Source: G963668345 sp965226215
GTDB lineage: Bacteria; Acidobacteriota; Terriglobia; Bryobacterales; UBA6623
Assembly (NCBI GenBank): GCA_965226215.1
Contig: CBDDCH010000002.1
Location: 620,001-684,000 of the forward strand
Length of the DNA stretch: 64,000 nt
Reading direction: 5' to 3'
Shown here: positions 46,142-57,873 of the stretch, piece after piece
Layout: each line of letters opens with the position of its first letter
How positions within the stretch are numbered: position 1 is the stretch's first letter
Notes under the pieces: model-generated
Seen by the model: the letters and a program-made list of their open reading frames with translations, nothing else
What the model was told of the DNA's origin: nothing
Database searches by the model: none
Translations under genes and position numbers: made by a program

Positions 46142-46449
46142 TAGCCCCAATACCGTTCACTTAGCGGCCAGGGATGCTCGAATCTCCCTGCATTCCGAGC
46201 TGGACGCAAAGGTTGAAGGAACACGGAGGGTGACAGCCAGCCGGCTCCCCGGGGGCGACATGTCGGACCCCTGGACCGGCGAGATCGCCGGTCCCTACTG
46301 CCGCAGCTTGTGACGACTCAAGTGGGGACAAGCGATCCCGCTTGTCCAGGGCGCGAGGGGGCGACATGTCGCCCCTTGCATGACAAACGGCGCCATGCGG
46401 GGAAAGGTCGTTAGTTCCATCACAGCCTAAGTGAACCGTATTGGGGCTA
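46142..46449. repeat. MITE-like element, family 3 (308 bp)
   Basis: Terminal inverted repeats of about 22 bp: TAGCCCCAATACCGTTCACT at the left and the complement of AGTGAACCGTATTGGGGCTA at the right, with one or two mismatches. Inside are GGGGGCGACATGTCGCCCC-type palindromes and CGGCGATCGCCG-like inverted stretches; no reading frame. It shares blocks with 36681-36990. The rest of 45817-46695 has no supported gene. Confidence 0.8.
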
Positions 46450-47323
46450 GCCCGCTTTTTCTTACCGCGTGGCGGGCCGAGCAGCGCGAGTCTTCGTACT
46501 GACTGGCCTCTCGCGCAGTTCGCCTCGCCACCTGGGAAGCCGACACCGCCGGCGATCCTTGCTGGCCGCTCAGAAGGGCGTACGGCACAGGATTCGACGA
46601 GGCGACCAAGAGGTTTCCCTGCCCAGTCCGATCCGCGAATGAACCGTCAGCTGACTCACATTGCAGTCCTACACGGCCGATATGAGCGAGGGACGATGGA
46701 ACGCGGCGAGGAAAAGACAATCGTCATTGTGGACGACGAAGAGCCGATGCGCGACTACTTGCGCGAGGTGCTGACTCATGAGGGATACCATTGTAGGTGC
46801 TTTACCGGAAGCTTGGCGGCACTGTCCTATATGGCTAGCAATTCGGATCGAGCCGATCTCATCCTCACGGACATCAATATGCCCGGCATGGGCGGCGTGG
46901 ATCTCCTACGAACCGTGAAGACGGTGTCGCCTGAGCTGCCGGTAATCCTGATCTCCGCTTTCTATGGGGTGGGGTTAGCCATCGAGGCCCTGAAGGGAGG
47001 GGCCGCCGACTACTTGCTGAAGCCGGCCAAACCTGACGAGGTAGCCAAGTTGGTCGCCAGACACCTGGAACCCGGCCGCGAAGGCCAGCGCCAAGCCATG
47101 CGTGGCGCCTTGCGCGAGTTTCTCTCGTCACGTGATCGCTATCACAAACCTGGCGAGCAGGTTCAAGAGGTGTTCGACGTCCTCGGCTTCAAGCGCTTTG
47201 AGACGTTGCAACATTCCAAACGTGTGGCGGCGTACGCCGTCCTGCTCGGCGAAGCGAAGAAGCTGTCGATCGAGGAGCTGCGACACATCGAGCTTGGCGC
47301 GCTTCTCCACGATATTGGCAAGA

Positions 47324-48352
47324 ATTGGGTATCCACTTGACTCAGGTGACCCCAAGATGTAGTATGCGCCTTCGTGGAGGATTATCCACGCGACCTGCTC
47401 GAGTTCGAGGTACGCTTCGCCAGCGAAGGGGCCTGTCGCGACTATCTGTCCGCGTTGCGCTGGCCGGAGGGTTTCCGCTGTCCGGGATGCGGGCATGAGC
47501 GGGCTTGGCCGGTGCGCAAAGTGTGGTTCGAATGCGCTCGCTGCGGGCGGCAGACGTCGGTGACCTCGGGCACGATCTTCCAAGACACACGTAAGCCGCT
47601 GCGGCTGTGGTTCCGGGCGATCTGGCACGTCACTTCGCAAAAGAACGGGGTCAGCGCGCTGGGTCTGCAGCGCGTTCTCGGGTTGGGCAGCTATCAAACC
47701 GCGTGGACCTGGATGCACAAGCTGCGGCGAGCGATGGTGCGTCCGGGGCGGGAGCGATTGGCGGGCGTAGTCGAGGTCGATGAGACCTATTGGGGCGCTG
47801 AGGAAGAGGGTGTGAGCGGCCGGCAGACCGAGCGTAAAGCCTTGATTGCAGTAGCCGCGGAAGAGAGAGGCCGCGGGCTAGGACGGATCCGCATGCAGCG
47901 CGTGCGGAACGCATCGGCGGCCAGTTTGATGCCCTTCGTGGAGGAGTCGGTCGAGCCGGGAAGCGTGGTGCACACCGACGGCTGGCTGGGCTACGAGCCG
48001 CTGGAGAAGAAGGGCTACCAGCATCGCATCGTCTTTCTGTCGGGCCGCCGCAAGCAGGCCTCGGAATTATTGCCGTGGGTGCACCAAGCGATCTCGTTGC
48101 TCAAGCGCTGGCTGCTGGGCACGCACCAAGGCGCGGTTAGTCACGAGCATCTGGACTACTACCTCGACGAGTTTGTGTTCCGCTTCAACCGGCGCAACTC
48201 ACGCAGCCGGGGAAAACTCTTCTACCGCCTTGTGCAGCAGGCAGTCGCCGTGGACCCAACGCCGTATCGATCGATCGTCGCCGACTGGGACGCTGAGGCC
48301 CCGTGAGCCCAACCACAAGATGTTGGGGTTACCTGAGTCAAGTGGATACCCC
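47324..48352 (+). mobile_element. IS1595-family insertion sequence (intact)
   Basis: Inverted repeats GGGTATCCACTTGACTCAGG near 47328 and the complement at 48334-48352 surround one transposase gene. ATTGGCAAGA is present on both sides (47314-47323 and 48353-48362), a target duplication of 8-10 bp depending on where the tip is placed. The left tip carries a few extra bases relative to the right. The insertion interrupts the HD-GYP gene. Confidence 0.93.
47374..48306 (+). CDS. IS1595 family (ISXO2-like) transposase
   Basis: A 310-residue transposase with an N-terminal zinc ribbon (FRCPGCGHERAW, later FECARCGRQTSVTSGTIF) and a DDE-type core (VVEVDETYWGAEEEG, VVHTDGWLGYEPLEK, HLDYYLDEFVFRFNRR). 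The start codon is GTG. No defect is seen. It is the intact version of the truncated copy at 8230-8877. Confidence 0.95.
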   Translation: MEDYPRDLLEFEVRFASEGACRDYLSALRWPEGFRCPGCGHERAWPVRKVWFECARCGRQTSVTSGTIFQDTRKPLRLWFRAIWHVTSQKNGVSALGLQRVLGLGSYQTAWTWMHKLRRAMVRPGRERLAGVVEVDETYWGAEEEGVSGRQTERKALIAVAAEERGRGLGRIRMQRVRNASAASLMPFVEESVEPGSVVHTDGWLGYEPLEKKGYQHRIVFLSGRRKQASELLPWVHQAISLLKRWLLGTHQGAVSHEHLDYYLDEFVFRFNRRNSRSRGKLFYRLVQQAVAVDPTPYRSIVADWDAEAP

Positions 48353-48814
48353 ATTGGCAAGATTGCCATTCCGCACAACGTCCTCATGAAAGCGGGGCCG
48401 CTCAACGACGAGGAATGGGGCGTGATGAAGCTCCACCCACAAATCGGGTGGGAGCTGCTGTCGGAGTTTCCCGAGCTGGGCGCGGAAGCGGAAATCGTCT
48501 ACAGTCACCATGAGAGATTCGACGGCAAGGGATATCCGCGAGGACTAAAAGATCACGACATCCCGTTGGGAGCTCGAATCTCCAGCATCGTTGACACCCT
48601 AGACGCCATCACTTCCGACCGGCCTTATCGGCCTCGCCAACCAATCGAAACGGCTCTCGCCGAGATCGCAAGTCACTCCAACAAACAGTTTGACCCTACA
48701 TTGGTGCGAACCTTCCAACGGCTCCCCAGGGGAGCATGGGAGAAGGTTGCCGCCGACTATCTGGACAACCGCCCCTCCACGGGTTCGGTCCAACCTGTCC
48801 CGGCATTGAGTTAG

Positions 48815-49202
48815 CGGCAAACGTCTCTGCTATTTCCGTTCGGCGACCCCTGCCACGACGACGCCTATTTTTGATCCGTGAACTGGCCCCTTTGGGGGCC
48901 GATAAGGATCTGTGTCCAACTTTTCACAGCGACACGGAGGTCCGTTCAATGCAAACTGCGTTACCGGATTTTCGTCTTTGGGTCCTATCAGGCGACCCGC
49001 GCCAAGACCTCCTTCGTGGATGAGGTCGGCAATATCGTCAGGATGCCGCGGGACCTGACCGACGACAGGTCTGACGAGGGTATTTACCGCTTTGCCTAGC
49101 TTCTCGGGGGCGAAAATCCGGACGACATCAACCGAATATCGAAAGGCCTTCCGCAAGGCACGTTCCCCGCCGGTTTCCTGCGCGCCGGACCGATCCGATC
49201 TA
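48815..49202. other. Intergenic region, no gene recognised
   Basis: No convincing frame. A stretch around 48950-49095 (RYRIFVFGSYQATRAKTSFV) may be decayed coding sequence belonging to the TonB-receptor remnant that follows, but I cannot place it. Confidence 0.4.
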
Positions 49203-49358
49203 GCGTCTTTCGTGCGCGCCGACTTTCGAATCGGGTGGCGAGCTTCTTCAGGAACAGGGATCAGCTTCGGCGTGCAGAATCTGCTCGACGCACAGCGTAT
49301 TGAGTTCGAACCCGAATCGCTGACCATCGGCGCGCCCCTTGGGCCCAGTAAAACGTAG
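49203..49358 (+). pseudogene. C-terminal remnant of a TonB-dependent receptor
   Basis: ASFVRADFRIGWRASSGTGI then SFGVQNLLDAQRIEFEPESL matches the penultimate strands of TonB-dependent receptors (RxDxRxGWRP...ELSLVGQNLLDxxHxEF). The last strand is frameshifted: a second frame reads GPVKRRSKRKDT instead of the usual VPRSxYGKxTWRF. Only the end survives. It lies 43 bases before the outer-membrane protein, YfiR and hybrid kinase genes, which often have a TonB receptor as first gene. Confidence 0.6.
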
Positions 49359-49400
49359 GTCTAAGCGCAAAGACACGCCGCTGAAACCGATAAGGAATGC

Positions 49401-50492
49401 ATGCAGAAGCTTACGTGTATGGAAAGGACGCGCTTGGAGTTGTGGTATGGCGCCCGGCTTTTTGTACAACTGGCCGCAGCGTGCTACCTCACGATTTCTT
49501 TCACTTGCTTTAACCTGCAGGCGGAATCGCGCGACCTTACTGCACTGAGTCTCGAAGAACTGATGAACATCCGGCTCAGATCGTCGAGCGTTATGGGCAT
49601 TCACCACACGCACCCCAAGGGCGAGTGGATGTTCGGGTATACGCAGATGCGCATGCGCATGGCCGGCAATCGCAGCGGGACCAGCAAGCTCGGCGACCAG
49701 GATGTTTTGGAGCGCTTTATGGTCGCGCCAACCTCCATGGATATGGAAATGCATATGTTCGGGGTCATGTACGCGCCGCTCGAGGACCTCACGTTCATGG
49801 CCATGCTTCCCGCAATGCGGCTGTCAATGGACCACGCGACTCGCCGCGGCACGCGTTTCACAACCCAGAGCTCCGGGGTCGGAGATGTCTCCGTAACCGG
49901 CCTATATACATTCTGGAAACGGGAAGAATCTCGGCTTCATTTCAACTTCGGCGGCAGCCTCCCGACAGGGACCATCGACGCGCTGGACGATACTCCGGCC
50001 GGGCCTGACCAGAGGCTACCCTATCCGATGCAATTGGGGATCGGCACGTTTGCCCTCAAGCCGGGAATCACCTACCTTGCGCAGTCCAAAAGGTGGAATT
50101 GGGGCGGGCACGTATCGGCGAGCCTGCCCTTGGGTCGCAACGACCACGGTTACCGTGTCGGAAACCGTTATGTGTTCGACGGCTGGTTCACCCGCCGCTG
50201 GAACGACTGGATCAGCACATCTGTACGGACGGTGACAGCGACCTGGGGGAATATTTGCGGCGCTGACCCGGCGCTCAATCCGCGTATGGTTCCCACCGCT
50301 GATCCCGATTTGCGCGGCGGCAAGAGGGCGGAGCTGCGGCTGGGTTTTTCATTCTATGTACCCGATGGCGATCTGGCGAGAAACCTCTTCGCGGTCGAGC
50401 TGATCGCGCCCACCTACCAATCTCTCCAGGGCCCACAACTGCAGGTGGATTGTGGTCTTAATGTCGGCTGGCAGTACGCCTGGAGCTTTTAG
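49401..50492 (+). CDS. Outer-membrane beta-barrel protein (transporter-like)
   Basis: A 363-residue protein with a signal segment (residues about 18-42), then SRDLTALSLEELMNIRLRSS, a plug-like motif common in TonB-receptor N-termini. A methionine-rich beta-barrel follows (FGYTQMRMRMAG, APTSMDMEMHMFGVMYAPLE, TTQSSGVGDVSVTGLY). Similar proteins are annotated as transporters of the phenol-degradation MetA-like group and are sometimes linked to copper. The methionine and histidine content would suit metal contact, but this is inference. A ribosome binding site AAGGA precedes the ATG. It is the first intact gene of a probable operon with yfiR and the kinase. Confidence 0.75.
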   Translation: MQKLTCMERTRLELWYGARLFVQLAAACYLTISFTCFNLQAESRDLTALSLEELMNIRLRSSSVMGIHHTHPKGEWMFGYTQMRMRMAGNRSGTSKLGDQDVLERFMVAPTSMDMEMHMFGVMYAPLEDLTFMAMLPAMRLSMDHATRRGTRFTTQSSGVGDVSVTGLYTFWKREESRLHFNFGGSLPTGTIDALDDTPAGPDQRLPYPMQLGIGTFALKPGITYLAQSKRWNWGGHVSASLPLGRNDHGYRVGNRYVFDGWFTRRWNDWISTSVRTVTATWGNICGADPALNPRMVPTADPDLRGGKRAELRLGFSFYVPDGDLARNLFAVELIAPTYQSLQGPQLQVDCGLNVGWQYAWSF

Positions 50493-50536
50493 TTAGGTAG
50501 GACGCTGCAGAATATCACCCTATCCGGCAGCTTCCA

Positions 50537-51169
50537 GTGGGCGTTCTAGAGTGGCTGGTTGTGGCAGCTCGGATATTAAAGGTCTTGACACCGGCCAAGT
50601 CGGCCGGTCGGAAACGCAGCCGTTGCTACGCGGTCGTATTCTGCGTCGCGGGGCTATTGCGCCTTGGAACACCTGTGTTCGCCGATCCGGCATCCGACTC
50701 CGCGAAGACACTCGAGTACCGCATCAAGGCGGCGTTCCTTTACAACTTCGCGCGGTTCGTCGAGTGGCCCCAAGAGGACGCTTGGAATGAGCGCAAGCTG
50801 GTGATCGGCGTCCTCGGCAAGGATCCTTTCGGGCCGATTTTGGACGAGACCGTGCGGGGCAAAAAGACGAGGTGGCGGCCGCTCGAAATTAAGCGTCTTT
50901 CCCATGCGGACGATATGGCTTCGTGCGACCTGGTGTTCGTCAGTTCTTCGGAGCGCTGGCGCATCGAGATGCTTCTTACCGCACTGCACGGCGCCCAAGT
51001 CCTGACCGTCAGCGAAACCCCCAATTTCCTCGACAAGGGAGGCATGATCAACTTCGTGATCGAGAACAAGAGGGTCCGAATCGATTTGAACCTGAGCACT
51101 ACGCGGGCCGCCGGTCTGAGCGTCAGCTCTCAGCTGATCCTAGTCGCCCGTGAAGTACACCAGGAGTAG
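50537..51169 (+). CDS. YfiR family (DUF4154) periplasmic protein
   Basis: A 210-residue protein. After a hydrophobic segment (CYAVVFCVAGLLRLG) comes the family signature EYRIKAAFLYNFARFVEWP, then LVIGVLGKDPFG, VLTVSETPNFLDKGGMINFVI and a final strand with LILVAREV. YfiR in Pseudomonas is a periplasmic repressor of a membrane diguanylate cyclase; here the downstream gene is a sensor kinase, so it may control that instead. The start codon is GTG; other starts are possible. It ends 6 bases before the kinase gene. Confidence 0.9.
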   Translation: MGVLEWLVVAARILKVLTPAKSAGRKRSRCYAVVFCVAGLLRLGTPVFADPASDSAKTLEYRIKAAFLYNFARFVEWPQEDAWNERKLVIGVLGKDPFGPILDETVRGKKTRWRPLEIKRLSHADDMASCDLVFVSSSERWRIEMLLTALHGAQVLTVSETPNFLDKGGMINFVIENKRVRIDLNLSTTRAAGLSVSSQLILVAREVHQE

Positions 51170-51175
51170 TGAGCT

Positions 51176-53548
<2,373 letters not shown>

Positions 53549-53805
53549 CTCACACGAGTTCCTCCGAGCAGTCATGCCTCTAACAGGCAAACTAGCAAGC
53601 TGTCCCAGACAAGACTTTCTCATCGTCCTGGCGACGTGGCGCACGCTTGCAGCGTGCTGTGTCGGGCTTTCGAGCCCGAACATTTCCGAATCTATAGTGA
53701 GCTCCTCTCCCGGACAGTCCACTAGTCGTCTCAACGTCGGTCGGAAGCCATACTGCACTACAGCCGGTTCGTCTGCTGTAATGAGGGCGGGAAGGTCGGC
53801 AAGGT
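53549..53805. other. Short intergenic region with an inverted repeat
   Basis: Contains GCACGCTTGCAGCGTGCTGTG followed by TCGGGCTTTCGAGCCCGA, two adjacent stem-loops near 53640-53680. They may terminate the kinase transcript, but no T-run follows; they may also belong to the scattered palindrome families. Confidence 0.4.
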
Positions 53806-55665
53806 ATGGGAGTTCGGAAGCCGAACATCGCCGAGGCCCAACAGCGAGATGCTGTTGTCATCCGCTTCGCCGGGGATTCCGGCGACGGGATGCAGCTTAC
53901 CGGCAATCAGTTCACCACTACGTCCGCGCTGGCGGGCAACGACGTGGCGACCTTGCCGGACTTTCCGGCCGAAATTCGCGCCCCCATGGGTACCGTTCCC
54001 GGCGTCAGCGGCTTCCAATTGCAGTTCTCGTCTAAGGAAATCTTCACTCCCGGTGATGCGCCCGACGTTTTGGTGGCCATGAATGCGGCCGCCCTCAAGG
54101 TGAACCTCCCGTCACTGGATAAAGGTCGCACGGTTATCGTCAACACGGATGGATTCAACGATGCCAACCTCTCAAAGGCGGGTTATCCGAGCAGCCCGCT
54201 CGAGGACGGAACGCTTGATGGTTACCAATCGATTCCTGTCCCGCTGACCACTCTGACCCTGAAAGTCCTGAAAGACTCGCCATTGCCGAATCGCGGCAGG
54301 CAGCGTTGCAAGAACTTTTTCGCTCTAGGGCTGATGTACTGGTTGTATTCTCGTTCCCTGGAAACGACGGAGCAGTGGATTCGAAGGCAGTTCGCCAGGA
54401 GCCCGGACGTTGTGGAGGCGAATCTGACGGCGCTGCGCGCCGGCTACGCCTACGCCGACGCGAGCGAGCTCTTCCAAGTGCGCTACGAAGTCCCGGCGGC
54501 GCCGCAACAGCCGGGCCTGTACCGCAACATCACCGGCAACAAGGCTCTGGCGCTAGGGTTTCACGCGGCGTCGGTGAAAGCGGGCGTGCCGCTGTTCGTA
54601 GCGTCCTATCCCATCACGCCGGCGTCGGACATTCTCGCGGAACTGGCGCGGTTCAAGCCGCACGGCGTGGTGACCATGCAGGCGGAAGACGAGATCGCTG
54701 CCGTTTGCTCGGCCATCGGAGCCTCGTTTGGAGGCCATATCGCTCTGACGATGACGAGCGGCCCCGGGCTGACCTTGAAGGCCGAAGCGATCGGGTTGGC
54801 CGTGACCACCGAGCTCCCGGTGGTGATTGTTAACGTCCAGCGAGGTGGACCCAGCACTGGGCTTCCGACGAAAACGGAACAGTCTGACCTGATGCAAGCG
54901 TTCTGGGGGCGAAACGGCGAGTCGCCGTTGGCCGTCATCGCCGCGCGCAGCGCCTCGGACTGTTTCGACACGGCGATAGAAGCGGTTCGCATCGCCACCC
55001 GGTACATGACCCCAGTGGTTGTACTATCCGACGGCTACATCGCTAATGGTTCAGAGCCGTGGCGAGTGCCGCGCTCGGAGGATCTCCCTGAAATCCCGGT
55101 AAATTTTCGCACGGACCCCGACGGCTTCCAGCCTTTCCTGCGGGACTCGGATACCCTGGCCAGACCCTGGGTCAAACTAGGTACGCCCGGACTGGAGCAC
55201 CGCATCGGCGGGCTCGAGCACACCGACGGAGCCGGCAACGTTTCCTACGACCCCCAGAATCATGAGAAGATGACCCGCTTGCGGGCCGAGAAGATCGCCC
55301 GAATCGCCCGCGACATTCCACCGGCGAAGCCTTTCGGGGATGATGCCGGCGACCTTTTGATAGTGGGTTGGGGGGGGACGTATGGGTCCCTCCACTCGGC
55401 CACGTTGGCCGCACGAAACAAAGGGCTCAAGGTCTCGCACCTCCACCTGCGCCATATCAACCCCTTCCCGTCGAACCTGGGCGAGGTGTTGCGCCGGTTT
55501 CAACACGTTCTCGTCGCTGAACTGAATATGGGCCAGCTTGATCTGCTGCTGCGAGGTCGCTACCTCGTCGACACGATCCGGCTCAACAAGGTGCAAGGAC
55601 AGCCCTTCACGGTTGGCGAGGTCATCGAGGCGGTTGAGAATGTGCTGAAAGAAAAAACGCAATGA
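53806..55665 (+). CDS. korA: 2-oxoacid:ferredoxin oxidoreductase, fused gamma-alpha subunit
   Basis: A 619-residue subunit of the two-subunit KOR type. The gamma domain comes first (IRFAGDSGDGMQLTGNQFTT, residues about 15-190), then the alpha/PFOR pyrimidine-binding domain (GNKALALGFHAASVKAGVPL, SYPITPASDILAEL, EDEIAAVCSAIGASFGG, NVQRGGPSTGLPTKTEQSDL). The C-terminal transketolase-like domain ends with RHINPFPSNLGEVL. It oxidatively decarboxylates a 2-oxoacid (2-oxoglutarate most likely) to acyl-CoA with reduction of ferredoxin. It overlaps korB by four bases. Confidence 0.93.
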   Translation: MGVRKPNIAEAQQRDAVVIRFAGDSGDGMQLTGNQFTTTSALAGNDVATLPDFPAEIRAPMGTVPGVSGFQLQFSSKEIFTPGDAPDVLVAMNAAALKVNLPSLDKGRTVIVNTDGFNDANLSKAGYPSSPLEDGTLDGYQSIPVPLTTLTLKVLKDSPLPNRGRQRCKNFFALGLMYWLYSRSLETTEQWIRRQFARSPDVVEANLTALRAGYAYADASELFQVRYEVPAAPQQPGLYRNITGNKALALGFHAASVKAGVPLFVASYPITPASDILAELARFKPHGVVTMQAEDEIAAVCSAIGASFGGHIALTMTSGPGLTLKAEAIGLAVTTELPVVIVNVQRGGPSTGLPTKTEQSDLMQAFWGRNGESPLAVIAARSASDCFDTAIEAVRIATRYMTPVVVLSDGYIANGSEPWRVPRSEDLPEIPVNFRTDPDGFQPFLRDSDTLARPWVKLGTPGLEHRIGGLEHTDGAGNVSYDPQNHEKMTRLRAEKIARIARDIPPAKPFGDDAGDLLIVGWGGTYGSLHSATLAARNKGLKVSHLHLRHINPFPSNLGEVLRRFQHVLVAELNMGQLDLLLRGRYLVDTIRLNKVQGQPFTVGEVIEAVENVLKEKTQ

Positions 55666-56714
55666 GCACGACCACGACAACGAAAACCCCATCGACAACC
55701 GAAGTTCCCCAGTTCACGAAGAAGGACTTCGTCTCGAACCAGACGGTGCGCTGGTGCCCCGGTTGCGGCGACTACGCCATCCTCGACTCCGTGCAGAAGA
55801 CGTTCGCCCAGCTAGGCCTGCCGCGCGAGAAGTTCGTGATTATCTCGGGCATTGGTTGTTCGAGCCGGTTTCCCTACTACATGAACACGTACGGTTTTCA
55901 CACCATTCACGGCCGGGCGCCGGCGTTCGCCACGGGACTGAAGGTCTCCCGCCCGGATCTCTCCGTCTGGGTGGTGACGGGTGACGGGGATGCTTTGTCG
56001 ATCGGCGGAAACCACATCCTGCACGCCATGCGGCGGAATGTCGACATCAAGGTGCTGCTGTTCAACAATCGTATTTACGGCTTGACGAAAGGGCAGTATT
56101 CGCCTACCTCGGAGGTTGGAAAGAAGACGAAAACGTCTCCCTACGGGTCGGTGGACCGTCCCATACAACCGATTTCGGTGGCCCTAGCCGCTGAAGCGAC
56201 CTTTGTCGCCCGCAGCGTGGACGTCTATGGGCCGCACCTTCGCGACGTATTAGCCCGCGCCGCGGCTCATCGAGGCTCCACCTTCGTCGAGATCTTGCAG
56301 AATTGCAACATCTTCAACGACGGGGCGTTCGCGGATGTAACCGACCGAAAGAACCGCGACAACGAGAAGGTCGACTTAGTCGACGGCAAACCGCTGATCT
56401 TTGGTGCCGAGCGGGATCGGGGCATCCGTCTGGAGGGCTGTCTTCGGCCTGAAATTGTGCCCGTGGGGCCCAAGGGGGTGCCCGAAGCCGAGTTGTTGCA
56501 CCACGACGAGAGCGCTAAAGACTCGTCCCTGGCCTATCTTCTCAGCCAGCTCGGGCCACCCGAGTTCCCGACACCCATGGGGGTTTTTCGGGCCATCGAA
56601 GAGGAAACGTACGAAGAGGCCGTGCATCGTCAGATCCGACAGGCCCGCGAGACGTCGAAACCGACCGACCTAGACGCCTTGTTGCGAGAGGGTGATACCT
56701 GGGAAGTGGCGTAG
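55662..56714 (+). CDS. korB: 2-oxoacid:ferredoxin oxidoreductase, beta subunit
   Basis: A 350-residue beta subunit binding thiamine diphosphate. VRWCPGCGDYAILDSVQKTF and GIGCSSRFPYYMNTYGFHTIHGRAPAFATG are the family hallmarks, with the ThDP motif GDGDALSIGGNHILHAMRRN and NNRIYGLTKGQYSPTS. It starts within the korA stop (ATGA), so the pair is translationally coupled. The stop codon TAG is the first triplet of a MITE-like repeat that abuts the gene. Confidence 0.95.
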   Translation: MSTTTTTKTPSTTEVPQFTKKDFVSNQTVRWCPGCGDYAILDSVQKTFAQLGLPREKFVIISGIGCSSRFPYYMNTYGFHTIHGRAPAFATGLKVSRPDLSVWVVTGDGDALSIGGNHILHAMRRNVDIKVLLFNNRIYGLTKGQYSPTSEVGKKTKTSPYGSVDRPIQPISVALAAEATFVARSVDVYGPHLRDVLARAAAHRGSTFVEILQNCNIFNDGAFADVTDRKNRDNEKVDLVDGKPLIFGAERDRGIRLEGCLRPEIVPVGPKGVPEAELLHHDESAKDSSLAYLLSQLGPPEFPTPMGVFRAIEEETYEEAVHRQIRQARETSKPTDLDALLREGDTWEVA

Positions 56715-56841
56715 TGTCCGTTTCACAAGTTCGGTCACGTATATTTAGAAGCTAGGTGGACGGTCGGGAACTTCGGGCACGGCATGCCGTGCCCGCCTGC
56801 ACTCGCCCGAAACGTGAGTGTATTTATGAAATGGAGCACTA
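56712..56841. repeat. MITE-like element family 1 (130 bp), intact copy
   Basis: Ends are imperfect inverted repeats: TAGTGTCCGTTTCACAAG at the left and the complement of TTATGAAATGGAGCACTA at the right. The centre is GGGCACGGCATGCCGTGCCC (56775-56794). The TA at each end fits an IS630/Tc1-type target. It supplies the stop codon of korB. A right-truncated copy lies at 18479-18573. Confidence 0.8.
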
Positions 56842-56984
56842 GCTGCCACCGGCCGGCGCCCCAACAGTCGGCTTCTAGTTGTTAGTGGGAGCAGCAAGGA
56901 GGACCCACCGCGCAGAGCAAAGCATCGGCCCTCGGCCTCGATAGCCTGTGAGTCGATGGTTGCCGCGGTTCCCTGGAGGCTGCC

Positions 56985-57521
56985 ATGAGTGATGGATTTG
57001 AAGAAGACCTGGATATGTATGAGGAAGCCCAGGGCCCCGAAAGCAAGCAGCTCGACAACCGGACGCTGCTGCGCCCGATCAGCGATATAAGTTACGCCAG
57101 AAGCCCCGCTTTCGTCGCGCCGGATACACGGCTAGCCGAGGCTCTCGAGACGATGGCGCGCAAGAGGATCGGCGCCGTACTGGTGGTCGATCAGGGGAAG
57201 GTCGTCGGCATCTTCGCCGAGCGGGACTTGCTGATCAAGCAGCTTTACGACGGCAAGGGCCTCGACAAGCCGGTGCGGGACTTCATGACGCCGGACCCGG
57301 AATGCCTTACGCCGCATGATCCCATCGCCTCTGCGCTGAACCGAATGGTGGCCGGAGGCTACCGCCACGTTCCGCTGGTCACCGCTGAGGGAGCACCGGT
57401 CGGAATCCTCCCCATGCGGGACGTTGTCGCCTATATCGTCTCCTTCTTCCCCGCGGAGATCTTCAACGTTCCTCCGCACAGCGAACATAACCCTCCGGAC
57501 CGCGCAGCCGAGGGGGGCTAG
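56985..57521 (+). CDS. CBS domain protein
   Basis: A 178-residue protein with two CBS motifs after a 35-residue acidic leader: DTRLAEALETMARKRIGAVLVVD and GKVVGIFAERDLL for the first, then PIASALNRMVAGGYRHVPLV and GILPMRDVVAYI for the second. Paired CBS motifs bind adenosyl nucleotides and regulate partners; none is obvious here. It stands alone between the korAB/MITE block and a fold-back repeat. Confidence 0.9.
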   Translation: MSDGFEEDLDMYEEAQGPESKQLDNRTLLRPISDISYARSPAFVAPDTRLAEALETMARKRIGAVLVVDQGKVVGIFAERDLLIKQLYDGKGLDKPVRDFMTPDPECLTPHDPIASALNRMVAGGYRHVPLVTAEGAPVGILPMRDVVAYIVSFFPAEIFNVPPHSEHNPPDRAAEGG

Positions 57522-57610
57522 TTCCCAGCCTGATCAAATGGGACGACGGGATCGATGATCACGTGGGTCAACAAGGTGCGTGAACGTCGGTGCCATTTTG
57601 CATGCTGTTT

Positions 57611-57788
57611 CGCCCTTCCAGGGCTCGCTCACAGGGGTTCCGCCACCCACTGAAGCCGTGGGCTTTTACCTTGTGTAGCCCCCTTCGGGGGCAAGAGGGA
57701 GCCGGCCCCGTCAGGGGCCGCAACAATCTCAGCCCACGGCTTCAGCCGTGGGAAAAAGGAGTAGTTCAGGGAAGCCCTGGAAAGGGCG
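57611..57788. repeat. Long fold-back repeat (178 bp)
   Basis: Nested inverted arms: CGCCCTTCCAGGGCT at the left against AGCCCTGGAAAGGGCG at the right. Inside them CACCCACTGAAGCCGTGGGC faces GCCCACGGCTTCAGCCGTGG. Small hairpins form the centre (CCCCTTCGGGGG, GGCCCCGTCAGGGGCC). An RNA from it would fold into one long rod. No protein frame is supported. Confidence 0.8.
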
Positions 57789-57873
57789 ACACAAGGGACC
57801 GCGGGCCGGCCGTCCTACGGCCGGTTCCAGATACAAGAGTGGAATTCGCTACGGGGGTGCTTGTAGTTTTTGG

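Larger units (their letters stand above)
46696..48814 (+). pseudogene. Response regulator/HD-GYP phosphodiesterase gene split by IS1595
   Basis: The left part encodes a receiver domain (VIVDDEEPMRDYLREVLTHEG, phospho-acceptor Asp in LILTDINMPGMGG, Lys in LKPAKPDEV) and the start of an HD-GYP domain, ending in LLHDIGK. The right part resumes after the insertion with IGKIAIPHNVLMKAGPL and HHERFDGKGYPRGLKDHDIP, then the tail. Rejoining gives an intact RpfG-like cyclic-di-GMP phosphodiesterase. The HD motif and the GYP motif are now on opposite sides of the 1.03-kb insertion. ATG 46696 is chosen because GAGGGA precedes it. Confidence 0.92.

Noticed and set aside
46441..46695. Upstream extension of the response regulator
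   Set aside because: The first 85 codons of the open frame overlap the MITE-like repeat end and lack receiver-domain features; the start at 46696 fits the family.
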